Assembly: GCF_014654615.1 (NCBI RefSeq)
Contig: NZ_BNBB01000003.1
Coordinates: 124,001 to 188,000 of the forward strand
DNA from: Streptosporangium violaceochromogenes
GTDB lineage: Bacteria > Actinomycetota > Actinomycetes > Streptosporangiales > Streptosporangiaceae
Reading direction: 5' to 3'
Length of the DNA: 64,000 nucleotides
In this document: positions 8,124 to 16,633 of the stretch, one piece after another
Layout: each line of letters starts with the position of its first letter
Position numbering within the stretch: the stretch's first letter is position 1
Program-made: the position numbers and the translations under genes
Notes under the pieces: model-generated
What the model was told of the DNA's origin: nothing
The model's database searches: none
Seen by the model: only the letters and a program-made list of their open reading frames with translations

Positions 8124-8540
8124 ATGCCCGTCACGACCACCACTCACCTGAATTTCCGGGGCGCTGCACGTGAGGCGCTGGACTTCTACCGGTCCGTCTT
8201 CGGTGGACGTACCGCCACGGTCACCTACAAGGACGCCGGCAACGTGCAGAACGAAAGCGAGGCGGACTGGGTGATGTGGGGCGAGGTGGCCGGCGACAAC
8301 GGCTTCCACGTCATGGCCTACGACGTGACCTCCGCCGTCATCGGCCCGCGCACCATGGATCACCTCGACGACCTGCTCGCCGGCGCCCTCCTCACCCTCG
8401 GCGACGACGTCCTCGACAGGATCGACGCAATCGTCCCGCCCGGCACCGACATCAGCCCTCCGGACGTCTCCTGCACACCCCCCTCCCTCAGCCGCACAGA
8501 CCTGCGCCGACGTCCGCCCCACGAGCGAGCCGCAGCGTGA
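8124..8540 (+). pseudogene. Chimeric ORF: PhnB-like VOC N-terminus joined to an aldo/keto reductase C-terminus
   Basis: The first 68 or so residues from the ATG at 8124 (TTTHLNFRGAAREALDFYRS, then FGGRTATVTYKDAGN, up to GFHVMAYDV) match the first half of PhnB-like VOC/glyoxalase-fold proteins. From about 8328 the frame continues with TSAVIGPRTMDHLDDLLAGA, LTLGDDVLDRIDAIVPPGT and CTPPSLSRTDLRRR. I recognise this as the extreme C-terminus of an aldo/keto reductase, including its cofactor-phosphate-binding GPRT segment. Neither fold is complete: the second VOC half and the whole reductase barrel are missing. An internal in-frame deletion between two adjacent genes is the simplest origin. The frame is intact, so expression is possible, but catalysis is unlikely. 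Confidence 0.75.
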
Positions 8541-8548
8541 GGACGGCC

Positions 8549-9643
8549 ATGACCGTCCTCGACAGCCGCGCCCTCAACCGCGCCACCCTCGCCCGCCAGC
8601 ACCTGCTGAGGCGCAGCGACACATCCGTGCCGGAGGCGGTGGCCCACCTGTGCGGCCTGCAGGCGCAGGAGCCCCAGGAACCCTTCATCGGGCTGTGGTC
8701 CCGCCTGTCCGACTTCAATCCCAAGCAACTGGACGATGCGCTGGCCGGCCGCACAGTGGTGCGCACTCACCTGATGCGCCGCACCGTCCACCTCGTCACC
8801 GCCGACGACGCACTCGCCTGGCGAGCCCGCCACGACGACATGCTGCGCCGGCGAGTCCTGGGAACCTACCGGCGTGAACTGGCCGGCATCGACCTGGACG
8901 AGGTCGCCGCCGCCGGCCGCGCGGCCATGGCCGACCAGCGGCCCCGCACCATGAGCGAGCTCGTACAAGCCCTCGAAGACCGCTGGCCCGGCCCACCACG
9001 CCGCGTCCTGGGCGAGCTGCTCATCGCGGCCCTCATCCCCATGGCCCAGCTCCCGCCCCGCGGTCTGTGGCACCGGACGGCCGGCGTACGCAACCTGCCG
9101 TTGACCGCCTGGCTGGAGCGGGACATCGCTTCTCTGCCCGCCGATGACAACGATCCCGTCGGGCAGCGGTTGCTACGCCGCTACCTTGCGGCCTACGGGC
9201 CCGCCGCCAGTTCGGACCTACGTGCCTGGTGCGGCCTCGCGGGACTTCCCTCCGCCGTCAAAGCCGCCCGAGAAGAACTCGTCGTGTTCCGCGACGAACG
9301 CGGTCGCGAACTGCTCGACCTGCCCGACGCGCCCCGCCCCCACCCCGATACCCCCGCCCCCGTCCGGTTCCTCCCGGCCTTCGACAACGCCATCCTCGGC
9401 TACCACGACCGCAGCCGCATCATCGACGCCCCCCACCTCGGTCTGTCCGTCGCAGGCCACCGCACCGTCCTCGTCGACGGACGCGTCACCGCCACCTGGA
9501 CCGTGCGTGACCACCAACTCCGCATCAGTCCCCTCCGGCCCCTCACCGCTCCGGAGCAAGAGGCCGTCCACGCCGAGGCCCGGGACCTGACCACCTTCCT
9601 GGACGAAGGCATCAAGCACATCCGGCTCGACACCGGCAACTGA
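8549..9643 (+). CDS. Winged-helix DNA-binding domain protein (HTH_42/AlkZ-like family)
   Basis: The 364-residue protein starts MTVLDSRALNRATLARQHLL. It contains the family features VPEAVAHLCGLQAQEPQEPFIGLWSRL cut into its usual blocks, RTHLMRRTVHLVTADDALAWR, and AAYGPAASSDLRAWCGL, ending with FLPAFDNAILGYHDRSRI. This family of tandem winged helices includes the DNA glycosylase AlkZ, which unhooks interstrand crosslinks. Many members are uncharacterised, and I cannot say whether this one is a glycosylase. It begins eight bases after the chimeric ORF, so the two are probably co-transcribed under the WYL operator. A GTG at 8537 is an alternative start. Confidence 0.8.
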   Translation: MTVLDSRALNRATLARQHLLRRSDTSVPEAVAHLCGLQAQEPQEPFIGLWSRLSDFNPKQLDDALAGRTVVRTHLMRRTVHLVTADDALAWRARHDDMLRRRVLGTYRRELAGIDLDEVAAAGRAAMADQRPRTMSELVQALEDRWPGPPRRVLGELLIAALIPMAQLPPRGLWHRTAGVRNLPLTAWLERDIASLPADDNDPVGQRLLRRYLAAYGPAASSDLRAWCGLAGLPSAVKAAREELVVFRDERGRELLDLPDAPRPHPDTPAPVRFLPAFDNAILGYHDRSRIIDAPHLGLSVAGHRTVLVDGRVTATWTVRDHQLRISPLRPLTAPEQEAVHAEARDLTTFLDEGIKHIRLDTGN

Positions 9644-9811
9644 CGATCACGCGCTCCAAACCCCGACCTGACGGGCGCTGTTCGACTCCGACGGATGAGG
9701 AGCCGTGTGTGTCGGAGGCGATCGAGGCGGGGGTGTCGCGCGTGGAGCCGCGGGCCGCGTTGGTGCCGGTCGACGACAACGTGCCGTCCGTGGACGCGGC
9801 CGAGCCCGCCG

Positions 9812-9833
9812 CCCTGTTTCACGTGAAACAGGG
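9812..9833. promoter_or_regulatory. parS: parS site 3, extended palindrome
   Basis: The GTTTCACGTGAAAC core at 9816-9829 is extended by four complementary bases on each side into a perfect 22-bp palindrome. It ends just before the stop codon of the minus-strand threonine aldolase gene, so it could also act in transcript termination. Confidence 0.92.
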
Positions 9834-9835
9834 CC

Positions 9836-10894
9836 TCAGCCGTCCGCCTCGCCCAGTACGGCGAGGCGGACATCCGCGGTGAACGTGTCCACCTGATCCG
9901 CGGTGGTGTCGAATGAGGTCACCCAGCGCACCACGTTCTCGGTCGCGTCCCAGACGTGGAACAGGTAGCGACGCTGAAGCTCGACGATCGCCTTCTCCGG
10001 CAGCACTGGGAAGACCGCGTTGGACTGGACGGGATGGCGGAGTGAGACCCCCGGGAGGCCGGCGATGCCGTCGGCCAGACGGTGGGCCATGGCGTTGGCG
10101 TGGGTGGCGTTCTCGCGCCAGAGCCCGCCGGTGAGGAGCGCGGTCAGCTGGGCGGAGACGAAGCGCATCTTGGAGGCGAGCTGCATGTTCTGCTTACGCA
10201 GGAACAGCGCCGGAGCGTCCAGTTCGGGGCGGAGCAGGACGATCGCCTCGGCCCCCATGGCGCCGTTCTTGGTGCCGCCGAAACTGAGCAGATCCACTCC
10301 GGCGTCGGTGGTGATCGCCCGCATCGGGCAGCCGAGTTCGGCCGCCGCGTTGGCCAGCCGGGCACCGTCCATGTGGAGGAAGAGCCCCCGTGTGTGGGCG
10401 AAGCCGGCGAGTTCGGCGATCTCCTCCGGTGTGTAGCAGGTGCCGCACTCGGTCACCTGTGAGATGGAGATGACGCGCGGCTGGGAGTGGTGTTCATTGC
10501 CCAGGACCGAGAGCGCGTCATGGATGTCCGCCACGGTGATCTTGCCGTTCTCCGTGGGGATCGGGATGAGCTTGGTGCCGAGGAGGCGCTCCGCGGCACC
10601 GCATTCGTTGGTGTTGATGTGCGCGGTGGCGGGGCAGAGCACGGCGTCGTAGGGCCGCAGGACGAGCCCCAGCCCCACGATGTTGGCGCCGGTTCCGTTG
10701 AACATGGCGTAGACGGTCGCCCGGTCGCCGAACTCGGCGCGGAAGGCGTCCTCCATCGCCCGGGTCCAGCTGTCCGCTCCGTAGGCGGGCGCGTCGCCGG
10801 TGTTGGCCTCGACGATGGCGGCGAGCACCGCCGGATGTACGCCCGCGTGGTTGTCGCTGGCGAAGCTTTTGGGAAAGGTGGTGACAGTCGGCAC
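9836..10894 (-). CDS. ltaE: Low-specificity L-threonine aldolase (PLP enzyme)
   Basis: The enzyme cleaves L-threonine or L-allo-threonine to glycine and acetaldehyde. The 352-residue protein has the fold-type I PLP features FASDNHAGVHPAVL, MFNGTGANIVGL, the cofactor aspartate in LFLHMDGARLAN (about D176) and the Schiff-base lysine in LLSFGGTKNGAMGAE (about K209). It is monocistronic, with parS 3 directly at its 3' end. A beta-eliminating lyase of the same family is the main alternative. Confidence 0.88.
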   Translation of the reverse strand: MPTVTTFPKSFASDNHAGVHPAVLAAIVEANTGDAPAYGADSWTRAMEDAFRAEFGDRATVYAMFNGTGANIVGLGLVLRPYDAVLCPATAHINTNECGAAERLLGTKLIPIPTENGKITVADIHDALSVLGNEHHSQPRVISISQVTECGTCYTPEEIAELAGFAHTRGLFLHMDGARLANAAAELGCPMRAITTDAGVDLLSFGGTKNGAMGAEAIVLLRPELDAPALFLRKQNMQLASKMRFVSAQLTALLTGGLWRENATHANAMAHRLADGIAGLPGVSLRHPVQSNAVFPVLPEKAIVELQRRYLFHVWDATENVVRWVTSFDTTADQVDTFTADVRLAVLGEADG

Positions 10895-11422
10895 GGGGTC
10901 CAGCCTAGGGCGAGGCTTTTCGATGCCCTTATCCGCGGGGGAGATCGTCGGGACTCGCCGCGACCGCGTCCGGTGCGCCCCGAGACGGCGGGCGGAGGCT
11001 CAAGGGGGAGAACCAGGGAGATGACCCAAGGGGATGCGTCAAGAGGGAGGGCGAGCCTGGGGCGTGAGAAGGGCACCGGGGCGGCGCGCCCGGCCTGCGG
11101 CGCGGTCCGTGATCGGGGTGTGAACGCCGCGAGGGGTATCCTCGCCGCCGGGGCGGCGGCGAGGTGAAACGCCCGTGGAGGGTTGGTAAGACCGGCCCCG
11201 GAGGATTCCGGGGCGCGCGGCTCGATGCAGGGGGAGGCGCGGCCCGATGAAACAGGGGTCCGATGAAACAGGAACCTTCACGGGCGACCGTGGGAATCCC
11301 CCGCCCTCACGCGAGGGAGGATGTCAACCGAGGACTCAAGATCGGCCAAGGTGACGAGAGCGCTCACCCGCCGGCGGCTACCGGGAGCCGAGTCCGCTTT
11401 CACACCGGCCCGGTGGCGCCCG
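10895..11422. other. 528-base gap with one hairpin, no gene supported
   Basis: No reading frame here looks coding. A perfect 8-bp hairpin (GCCCCGGA at 11195-11202, TCCGGGGC at 11207-11214, four-base loop) could terminate transcription of the minus-strand gene ending at 11423. The short sequence GATGAAACAGG occurs twice near 11250 and 11263. Otherwise I see nothing. Confidence 0.5.
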
Positions 11423-12379
11423 TCAGGCGGCGCCGCGGGCTGCGGCCTGTTCCAGGAGGAGCCTGCAGAGCCTGCCGAGGTCCTCGCCCGCGGCCTCGAC
11501 CGCCATGGGAAGGAGGGAGGTCTCGGTCATGCCGGGGGCGACGTTGACTTCGAGGAAGTGCGGGAGGCCCGTCTCATCGACGATGAGGTCGGTCCGGGAG
11601 ATGTCCCGCAGGCCGAGGGCGGTGTGAGCCGTGACGGCCATCTCGGCGCAGGCGGTGGACACCTCGGGGGACAGGCGCGCGGGGGCGAAGAACTCGGTGT
11701 GGCCCGCGGTGTAGCGGGCCGCGTAGTCGTAGACGCCGGTGTCGGGGACGATCTCGACGGGGGGCAGAGCGACCGGGCCGTCTCCCAGGTCGACTACGGA
11801 GACGGCGACCTCGACACCCTCCACGTAACGCTCGATCAGCGCGGTGTCACCGTAGGCGAAGCAGCCGACCATGGCGGACGGGAGGTCTTCGGCGGTGCGA
11901 ACGATCGACGCCCCGAGCGCGGAGCCTCCGCGTGACGGCTTGACGAACAGCGGCAGGCCCAGGCGCTCCACGATGCGGGTCAGCACCGCCGAGGCGCCGA
12001 GGTCGTGGAAGGTCTCCTTGGGAAGCGTCACCGAGTCGGGGGTGCGCAGGCCGACGGAGCGGACGACCGCCTTGGCGGTGGGCTTGTCGAAGGCCACCCG
12101 GCACGCGTCGGGGTCGGCGCCGACATAGGGAACGGACAGGAGTTCGAGCACGGAGCGGATGGCGCCGTCCTCGCCGGCCCCGCCGTGCAGGGTGACGAAG
12201 ACCGCGTCCGGGGGATCGGCGAGCACATAGGGCACCAGCGAGGCGTCGGTGTCGCGTGTCTCCACCGAAACGCCCGCTCCCCGGAGCACCTCGTTCACTC
12301 GCCTCCCCGAGCGGAGGGACACCTCCCGCTCGTAGGACAGCCCACCTGCCAGGACGAGCACGTGGCCCAGATCACTCAT
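11423..12379 (-). CDS. D-alanine--D-alanine ligase family protein (ATP-grasp)
   Basis: The 318-residue protein carries the ligase signature elements: LAGGLSYEREVSLRSG at the N-terminus, VFVTLHGGAGEDGAIRSVLE, the ATP-grasp segment LPLFVKPSRGGSALGASIV, and the C-terminal HFLEVNVAPGMTETSLLP. It would make D-Ala-D-Ala or a related dipeptide. The start at 12379 is preferred because a GAGAGG ribosome-binding site precedes it; the frame is open to 12406. The usual chromosomal ddl of actinobacteria is not in the origin region, so this is probably a paralogue, and its specificity cannot be read from the sequence. Confidence 0.85.
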   Translation of the reverse strand: MSDLGHVLVLAGGLSYEREVSLRSGRRVNEVLRGAGVSVETRDTDASLVPYVLADPPDAVFVTLHGGAGEDGAIRSVLELLSVPYVGADPDACRVAFDKPTAKAVVRSVGLRTPDSVTLPKETFHDLGASAVLTRIVERLGLPLFVKPSRGGSALGASIVRTAEDLPSAMVGCFAYGDTALIERYVEGVEVAVSVVDLGDGPVALPPVEIVPDTGVYDYAARYTAGHTEFFAPARLSPEVSTACAEMAVTAHTALGLRDISRTDLIVDETGLPHFLEVNVAPGMTETSLLPMAVEAAGEDLGRLCRLLLEQAAARGAA

Positions 12380-12465
12380 CCGAAAAAACCTCTCTTCGCG
12401 GCCCACGCCGAGCCTTTGGGGTCGCTCTCACCACGACCGGGGCGATCGCCGCACAGCGGCACCGG

Positions 12466-12507
12466 AAGTCACCGTACGGCACGGCAGCGAAAGTCACCGT
12501 ACGGCAC
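12466..12507. repeat. Two 17-bp direct repeats in a gene-free stretch
   Basis: The 17-mer AAGTCACCGTACGGCAC occurs at 12466-12482 and again at 12491-12507, 25 bases apart. It lies about 90 bases before the start of the Ddl-like gene on the minus strand, so it could be an operator or a simple duplication. The remaining gap (12508-12924) is C/G-rich with many CCCGAGAC-like words and no supported gene. Confidence 0.6.
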
Positions 12508-12924
12508 CCCGTCACGTCGGTACGAGACCGTATCCCCCGAGATCCCCCGAGGTGTCCCTCCGGAGCGTGATCCGGCTCCGCGGGCCTGTGAGGTGTCCGT
12601 GCGCCGGGACCGGGTTCCCGGGCACCCTGGAACTCAGGAACCCCTGAAGGCGCGGGCTGGGCTCCCGGAAGGGTACGGTTCCCGCCGGTCCGCGTCTCCG
12701 GCGGTCGGTGCCCCGGTGGCCCATATCCCAGGGCTCCCCGAAACCCCGAGACCCCGACACTTCGAAACCCTGAGATCCCAGGCCCGAGGCCCCCGGGATG
12801 TTCCGAGACTTCTCAGGACGTTCCGGGGTTTCCCGGAGACTCTCACCTTGGGAACCCCGTCCCGCGCGGATGCGCGGATATCCGCCATACGCGCGATACC
12901 CGGCATCCGCCGCGATATGGGCCG

Positions 12925-14250
12925 TCAGGCGAGATCGGGGCCGGGGGTGTCCACCCCCACATGACCGGCGACGGCGCCGGGGCCGAAGGTGTCGCGCACC
13001 CGGAGCTCCTGTTCGATGACCCCGGCCAGGCGGCGGACCCCCTCGCGGATGCGGTCGGGCTCGGGATAGCAGTAGGACAGCCGCATGTGACGCGAGCCTC
13101 CGCCGTCGGCGTAGAAGCCGGTGCCGGGGACGAAGGCGACCCGCTCGGCGACCGCGCGAGGCAGGAGGGCCTTGGAATCGAGCCCCTCGGGAAGGGTGGC
13201 CCAGACGAAGAAACCGCCCCCGGGGCGGGTCCAGGAGCATCCGGCGGGCATCAGCGCCTCCAGGGAGGCGAGCATGGTGTCGCGCCGCTCGCGGTAGAGC
13301 TCCTGGAAGGACTTGATCTGCTCGCGCCAGGGCTGGGTGGCGAGGTACTGGCCGACGGCGAGCTGGGTGAAGGAGGAGTGGGACAGCACCGCCGACTCCA
13401 TCGCCAGCACCAGCTTGTCGCGGATGGCGTGCGGGGCGAGGGCCCAGCCCACCCGGAAGCCGGGAGCCAGGGTCTTGGAGAACGACCCGAGGTAGACGAC
13501 CCCGTCGGCGCAGTCGGCGCGCAGCGTCCGCATGGACTCGCCGTCGAAGCCGAGCAGACCGTAGGGGTTGTCCTCCACGATCAGCACACCCGCCCGCTGG
13601 CAGATCTCCAGGACCTGCTGCCGGCGCGCCACGTTGAGGGTCACTCCGGCGGGGTTCTGGAAGCTGGGGATGGTGTACAGGAATTTGATCTTACTGCCGG
13701 CCGTCTGCAGGGCGTAGACGGTCTGGGCGAGCGACTCGGGGATGATCCCCTCGTCGTCCATCGCGATGTGCACGACCTTGGCCTGGTAGGCGGAGAACGT
13801 TCCCAGGGCGCCCACGTACGAGGGACCCTCGGCGAGGATGACGTCACCGGGGTCGATGAAGATGCGGGTGATCAGGTCGAGGGCCTGCTGTGAGCCCACG
13901 GTCACGACCACGTCGTCGGCGTTGGCCTCGATCCCCTCCATGCGCATGACGTCGCAGATCTGCTCGCGCAGGTGGGGGTCCCCCTGGCCGGAGCCGTACT
14001 GCAGGGCGACCGGTCCGCGGCGGGACACCAGGTCGGCGACGAGCTCCCCCACGACGTCGAGGGGGAGGGCGGTGACGTACGGCATGCCGCCGGCGAGCGA
14101 GACCACCTCGGGCCTCGAAGCGACGGCGAACAGTGCCCGGACCTCGGAGGCGACCATGCCGGCGGCTCGCGCGGCGTACCGATCGACATGGGCGTCGATC
14201 CGCGACCCGTGGGCCGCGACGGTCTGACCGTGATCTGATTCCTGGGGCAC
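12925..14250 (-). CDS. PLP-dependent aminotransferase, class I/II (2-aminoadipate aminotransferase-like)
   Basis: The 441-residue protein has the class I/II aminotransferase landmarks EVVSLAGGMPYVTALPLDVV, ALQYGSGQGDPHLREQI, IPSFQNPAGVTL, IVEDNPYGLLGFDG and the lysine motif YLGSFSKTLAPGFRVGW, then PGGGFFVWATLPEG. There is no N-terminal winged helix, so it is not a full MocR regulator. The GTG at 14250 follows a GAGGAGG ribosome-binding site. Similar proteins transaminate 2-aminoadipate or aromatic amino acids; the substrate here is unknown. The gene is divergent from the GNAT gene. Confidence 0.88.
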   Translation of the reverse strand: MPQESDHGQTVAAHGSRIDAHVDRYAARAAGMVASEVRALFAVASRPEVVSLAGGMPYVTALPLDVVGELVADLVSRRGPVALQYGSGQGDPHLREQICDVMRMEGIEANADDVVVTVGSQQALDLITRIFIDPGDVILAEGPSYVGALGTFSAYQAKVVHIAMDDEGIIPESLAQTVYALQTAGSKIKFLYTIPSFQNPAGVTLNVARRQQVLEICQRAGVLIVEDNPYGLLGFDGESMRTLRADCADGVVYLGSFSKTLAPGFRVGWALAPHAIRDKLVLAMESAVLSHSSFTQLAVGQYLATQPWREQIKSFQELYRERRDTMLASLEALMPAGCSWTRPGGGFFVWATLPEGLDSKALLPRAVAERVAFVPGTGFYADGGGSRHMRLSYCYPEPDRIREGVRRLAGVIEQELRVRDTFGPGAVAGHVGVDTPGPDLA

Positions 14251-14451
14251 GGTCCACCTCCTCGATTGCGGGGAGCACAAGTGCTCAAGCTAGAGAAACA
14301 AGGGTACGGCAGTGCCTGTTGTCGCCTGCGTGTGGGGACGGGACACCCTGAAACGGGGGCCTTCACTGAGCTACGATGCCAGCTGGAGACGCCGTTTTCG
14401 CGCGTTTTTCGCCATGGCTTGCACTCGTCTCGCCAGGATTGGGGCCAACAG

Positions 14452-15072
14452 GTGTCGCGTCGGCTGGCAAACGTCACCCTCGACAATCTTGACGACCTGC
14501 CGCACCGCTGCCGCCGGTGTGTCTTCTGGGAGCTGGATCCCGTGAACGGCAACCGCGCGGTGGAGGCGGGGGATCCCGGGCTGGAGAAGGAGGCCTGGAT
14601 CTCCTCCACCCTGCTGGAGTGGGGAAGCTGCGGGAAGATCGTCTATGTGGACGGCGTGGCCGCGGGTTTCGTTCTCTACGCGCCGCCGCATCACGTGCCC
14701 CGCTCGGCGGCCTTCCCGACCTCGCCGGTCAGCGCCGACGCCGTGCTGCTGATGACCGCGCACATCATTCCGGAGTTCTCCGGCGGAGGCCTGGGACGGA
14801 TGCTGGTGCAGGGGGTGGCCAAGGATCTGACCCGGCGCGGGGTGCGGGCGATCGAGGCGTTCGGCGACCTGAAGTGGGAGCAGCCGGGGGCGTGTGTGAT
14901 GCCCGCCGACTATCTGCTCTCGGTCGGGTTCAAGACGGTCAGGCCGCATCTGCGCTTTCCCCGGCTCCGGCTGGAGCTCAAGTCGGCCGTCTCGTGGCGC
15001 GAGGACGTCGAGGTGGCGCTGGAGAGGCTCCTGGGGTCCATGAGCCCGGAAAGGGCGCTAAGGCCCGTCTGA
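14452..15072 (+). CDS. GNAT family N-acetyltransferase
   Basis: The 206-residue protein from the GTG at 14452 begins VSRRLANVTLDNLDDLPHRC and continues CVFWELDPV, a form I associate with a conserved actinobacterial GNAT protein encoded near parB and trxA. The acetyl-CoA-binding region is LMTAHIIPEFSGGGLGRMLV. The longer open frame from 14266 adds unrelated residues. The substrate is unknown. It faces trxA, with a terminator hairpin between. Confidence 0.82.
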   Translation: MSRRLANVTLDNLDDLPHRCRRCVFWELDPVNGNRAVEAGDPGLEKEAWISSTLLEWGSCGKIVYVDGVAAGFVLYAPPHHVPRSAAFPTSPVSADAVLLMTAHIIPEFSGGGLGRMLVQGVAKDLTRRGVRAIEAFGDLKWEQPGACVMPADYLLSVGFKTVRPHLRFPRLRLELKSAVSWREDVEVALERLLGSMSPERALRPV

Positions 15073-15140
15073 GGCGATCTGAGGGCCTTTCCGCGCCCGG
15101 CGCTCCGGCCCCCGTGCCCCCGCACCGGGAGACGTCGCCC

Positions 15141-15165
15141 GCCGGACGGGTGAGGCCCGTCCGGC
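15141..15165. terminator. Bidirectional terminator between the GNAT gene and trxA
   Basis: A perfect 10-bp stem (GCCGGACGGG at 15141-15150, CCCGTCCGGC at 15156-15165) closes a five-base loop in the gap between two convergent genes. Confidence 0.7.
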
Positions 15166-15190
15166 GCGGGTGACGGAGGCGTGGCGCGGG

Positions 15191-15514
15191 TCAGATGATG
15201 CCGTCGAGCTCGCGGAGCAGCATGGCCTTCGGCTTGGCGCCGATGATCTGCTTCACGACCTCTCCGTTCTTGTAGACGTTCAGGGTCGGGATCTGAAGCA
15301 CGCCGTAGGTGCCGGCGGTGGAGGGGTTCTCGTCGACGTTCAGCTTGACGACGGTCAGCTTCTCCGCCTGCTCGCCGGCGATCTCCTCCAAGATCGGGGC
15401 GACCTGGCGGCAGGGGCCGCACCACTCGGCCCAGAAGTCGACGAGGACGGGCTTGTCGCTCTTCAGGACGTCGGCCTCGAAGCTGGCGTCGGTTACGTTC
15501 TTGATGGCGCCCAA
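15191..15514 (-). CDS. trxA: Thioredoxin
   Basis: This 107-residue cytoplasmic disulfide reductase has the active site WCGPC (Cys32 and Cys35) within VLVDFWAEWCGPCRQVAP, plus the conserved PTLNVYKNGE segment with the cis-proline. It lies directly downstream of trxB in the same direction, forming a reductant pair. Confidence 0.97.
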   Translation of the reverse strand: MGAIKNVTDASFEADVLKSDKPVLVDFWAEWCGPCRQVAPILEEIAGEQAEKLTVVKLNVDENPSTAGTYGVLQIPTLNVYKNGEVVKQIIGAKPKAMLLRELDGII

Positions 15515-15560
15515 GGTTCCTGATCTCCCTTTGAAGTGCTGTGACGTGCTGTGATACGGG

Positions 15561-16493
15561 TCAGTTGTCGTGCTCGGCCAGCCAGCGCTCGGCGTCGAGC
15601 GCCGCGGCGGTTCCGGTGCCGGCGGCGGTGACCGCCTGGCGGTAGATGTGGTCGACGACGTCGCCGGCGGCGAAGACGCCGTCCAGGTTGGTGCGGGTGT
15701 AGGGGGAGTCGACCTTGATGTAGCCCTGGTCGTCGAGCTCGATCTGGCCCTTGACCAGTTCGGTGCGGGGGTCGTGACCGATCGCGATGAACAGGCCGCC
15801 CGCCGCCGACTCGCTCTCCTCGCCGGTCTTGAGGTTGCGCAGGCGCACCCCGGTGACCTTGGAGTCGCCGAGGACGTCGACGACCTCGCTGTCCCAGACG
15901 AAGCGGATCTTTTCGTTGGCGAACGCCCGATCCTGCATGATCTTGCTGGCGCGCAGTTCGTCGCGGCGGTGCACGACGGTCACCGAGGAGGCGAACCGGG
16001 TGAGGAAGGTGGCCTCCTCCATGGCGGTGTCACCGCCCCCGACGACCACGATGTCCTGGCCGCGGAAGAAGAAGCCGTCACAGGTGGCGCACCAGGAGAC
16101 GCCGTGGCCGGACAGGCGCTTCTCGTTGGGCACGCCCAGCTCGCGATAGCCGGAGCCGGTGGCGAGGATGACGGCCTTGCCGAGGTGGGTGCCGGTGGCG
16201 GTCCTGACGACCTTGGGGGTGACGGTCAGGTCGACCTCGACCACGTCGTCGGCGATCAGTTCCGCGCCGAAGCGCTCGGCCTGCTTGCGCATGCCGTCCA
16301 TGAGGTCCGGACCCATGATCCCGTCGGGGAAACCGGGGAAGTTCTCCACCTCGGTCGTGTTCATCAGCGCGCCGCCCGCGGTGACCGACCCTTCGAAGAC
16401 CAGCGGCTTGAGATCGGCGCGGGCGGAGTAGACCGCCGCCGTGTAGCCGGCGGGACCCGACCCAATGATGATCACATTCCGGACGTCGGTCAC
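15561..16493 (-). CDS. trxB: Thioredoxin reductase
   Basis: This is the NADPH-dependent flavoenzyme that reduces thioredoxin. The 310-residue protein has the FAD-binding [16 protein letters not shown], the redox pair CATC (Cys135 and Cys138), the NADPH-binding [16 protein letters not shown] and the C-terminal FAD motif [16 protein letters not shown]. The GTG start at 16493 follows a GAAAGG ribosome-binding site; the frame is open further upstream. A hairpin separates it from the sigM/anti-sigma genes, so it may have its own promoter. Confidence 0.97.
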   Translation of the reverse strand: MTDVRNVIIIGSGPAGYTAAVYSARADLKPLVFEGSVTAGGALMNTTEVENFPGFPDGIMGPDLMDGMRKQAERFGAELIADDVVEVDLTVTPKVVRTATGTHLGKAVILATGSGYRELGVPNEKRLSGHGVSWCATCDGFFFRGQDIVVVGGGDTAMEEATFLTRFASSVTVVHRRDELRASKIMQDRAFANEKIRFVWDSEVVDVLGDSKVTGVRLRNLKTGEESESAAGGLFIAIGHDPRTELVKGQIELDDQGYIKVDSPYTRTNLDGVFAAGDVVDHIYRQAVTAAGTGTAAALDAERWLAEHDN

Positions 16494-16570
16494 TGCTGCG
16501 CCTTTCGCTCTGTCGTTGCCAGTGGCGTCAACAGATCCTAGGCGCCGGTGATTCCCCTCCGGCACGGAGA

Positions 16571-16600
16571 GGCCCGGCATGGACGAATCCATACCGGGCC
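16571..16600 (-). terminator. Terminator after the SigM anti-sigma gene
   Basis: GGCCCGGTATGGA pairs with TCCATGCCGGGCC around a four-base loop when read on the minus strand, with one G-U pair. On the plus strand that pair is a mismatch, so it should act on minus-strand transcripts leaving the anti-sigma gene. Confidence 0.65.
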
Positions 16601-16633
16601 GGGTCTCACGTGGGTCGTCGGTGGTGGTGGGCG

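Noticed and set aside
12005..12964. Long plus-strand frame opposite the Ddl-like gene
   Set aside because: Its first part is the antisense of a clear ligase gene and the rest is low-complexity; the minus-strand gene explains the open frame.
16494..16633. Possible riboswitch upstream of trxB
   Set aside because: The only strong structure is the hairpin at 16571-16600, which fits a terminator of the anti-sigma gene.
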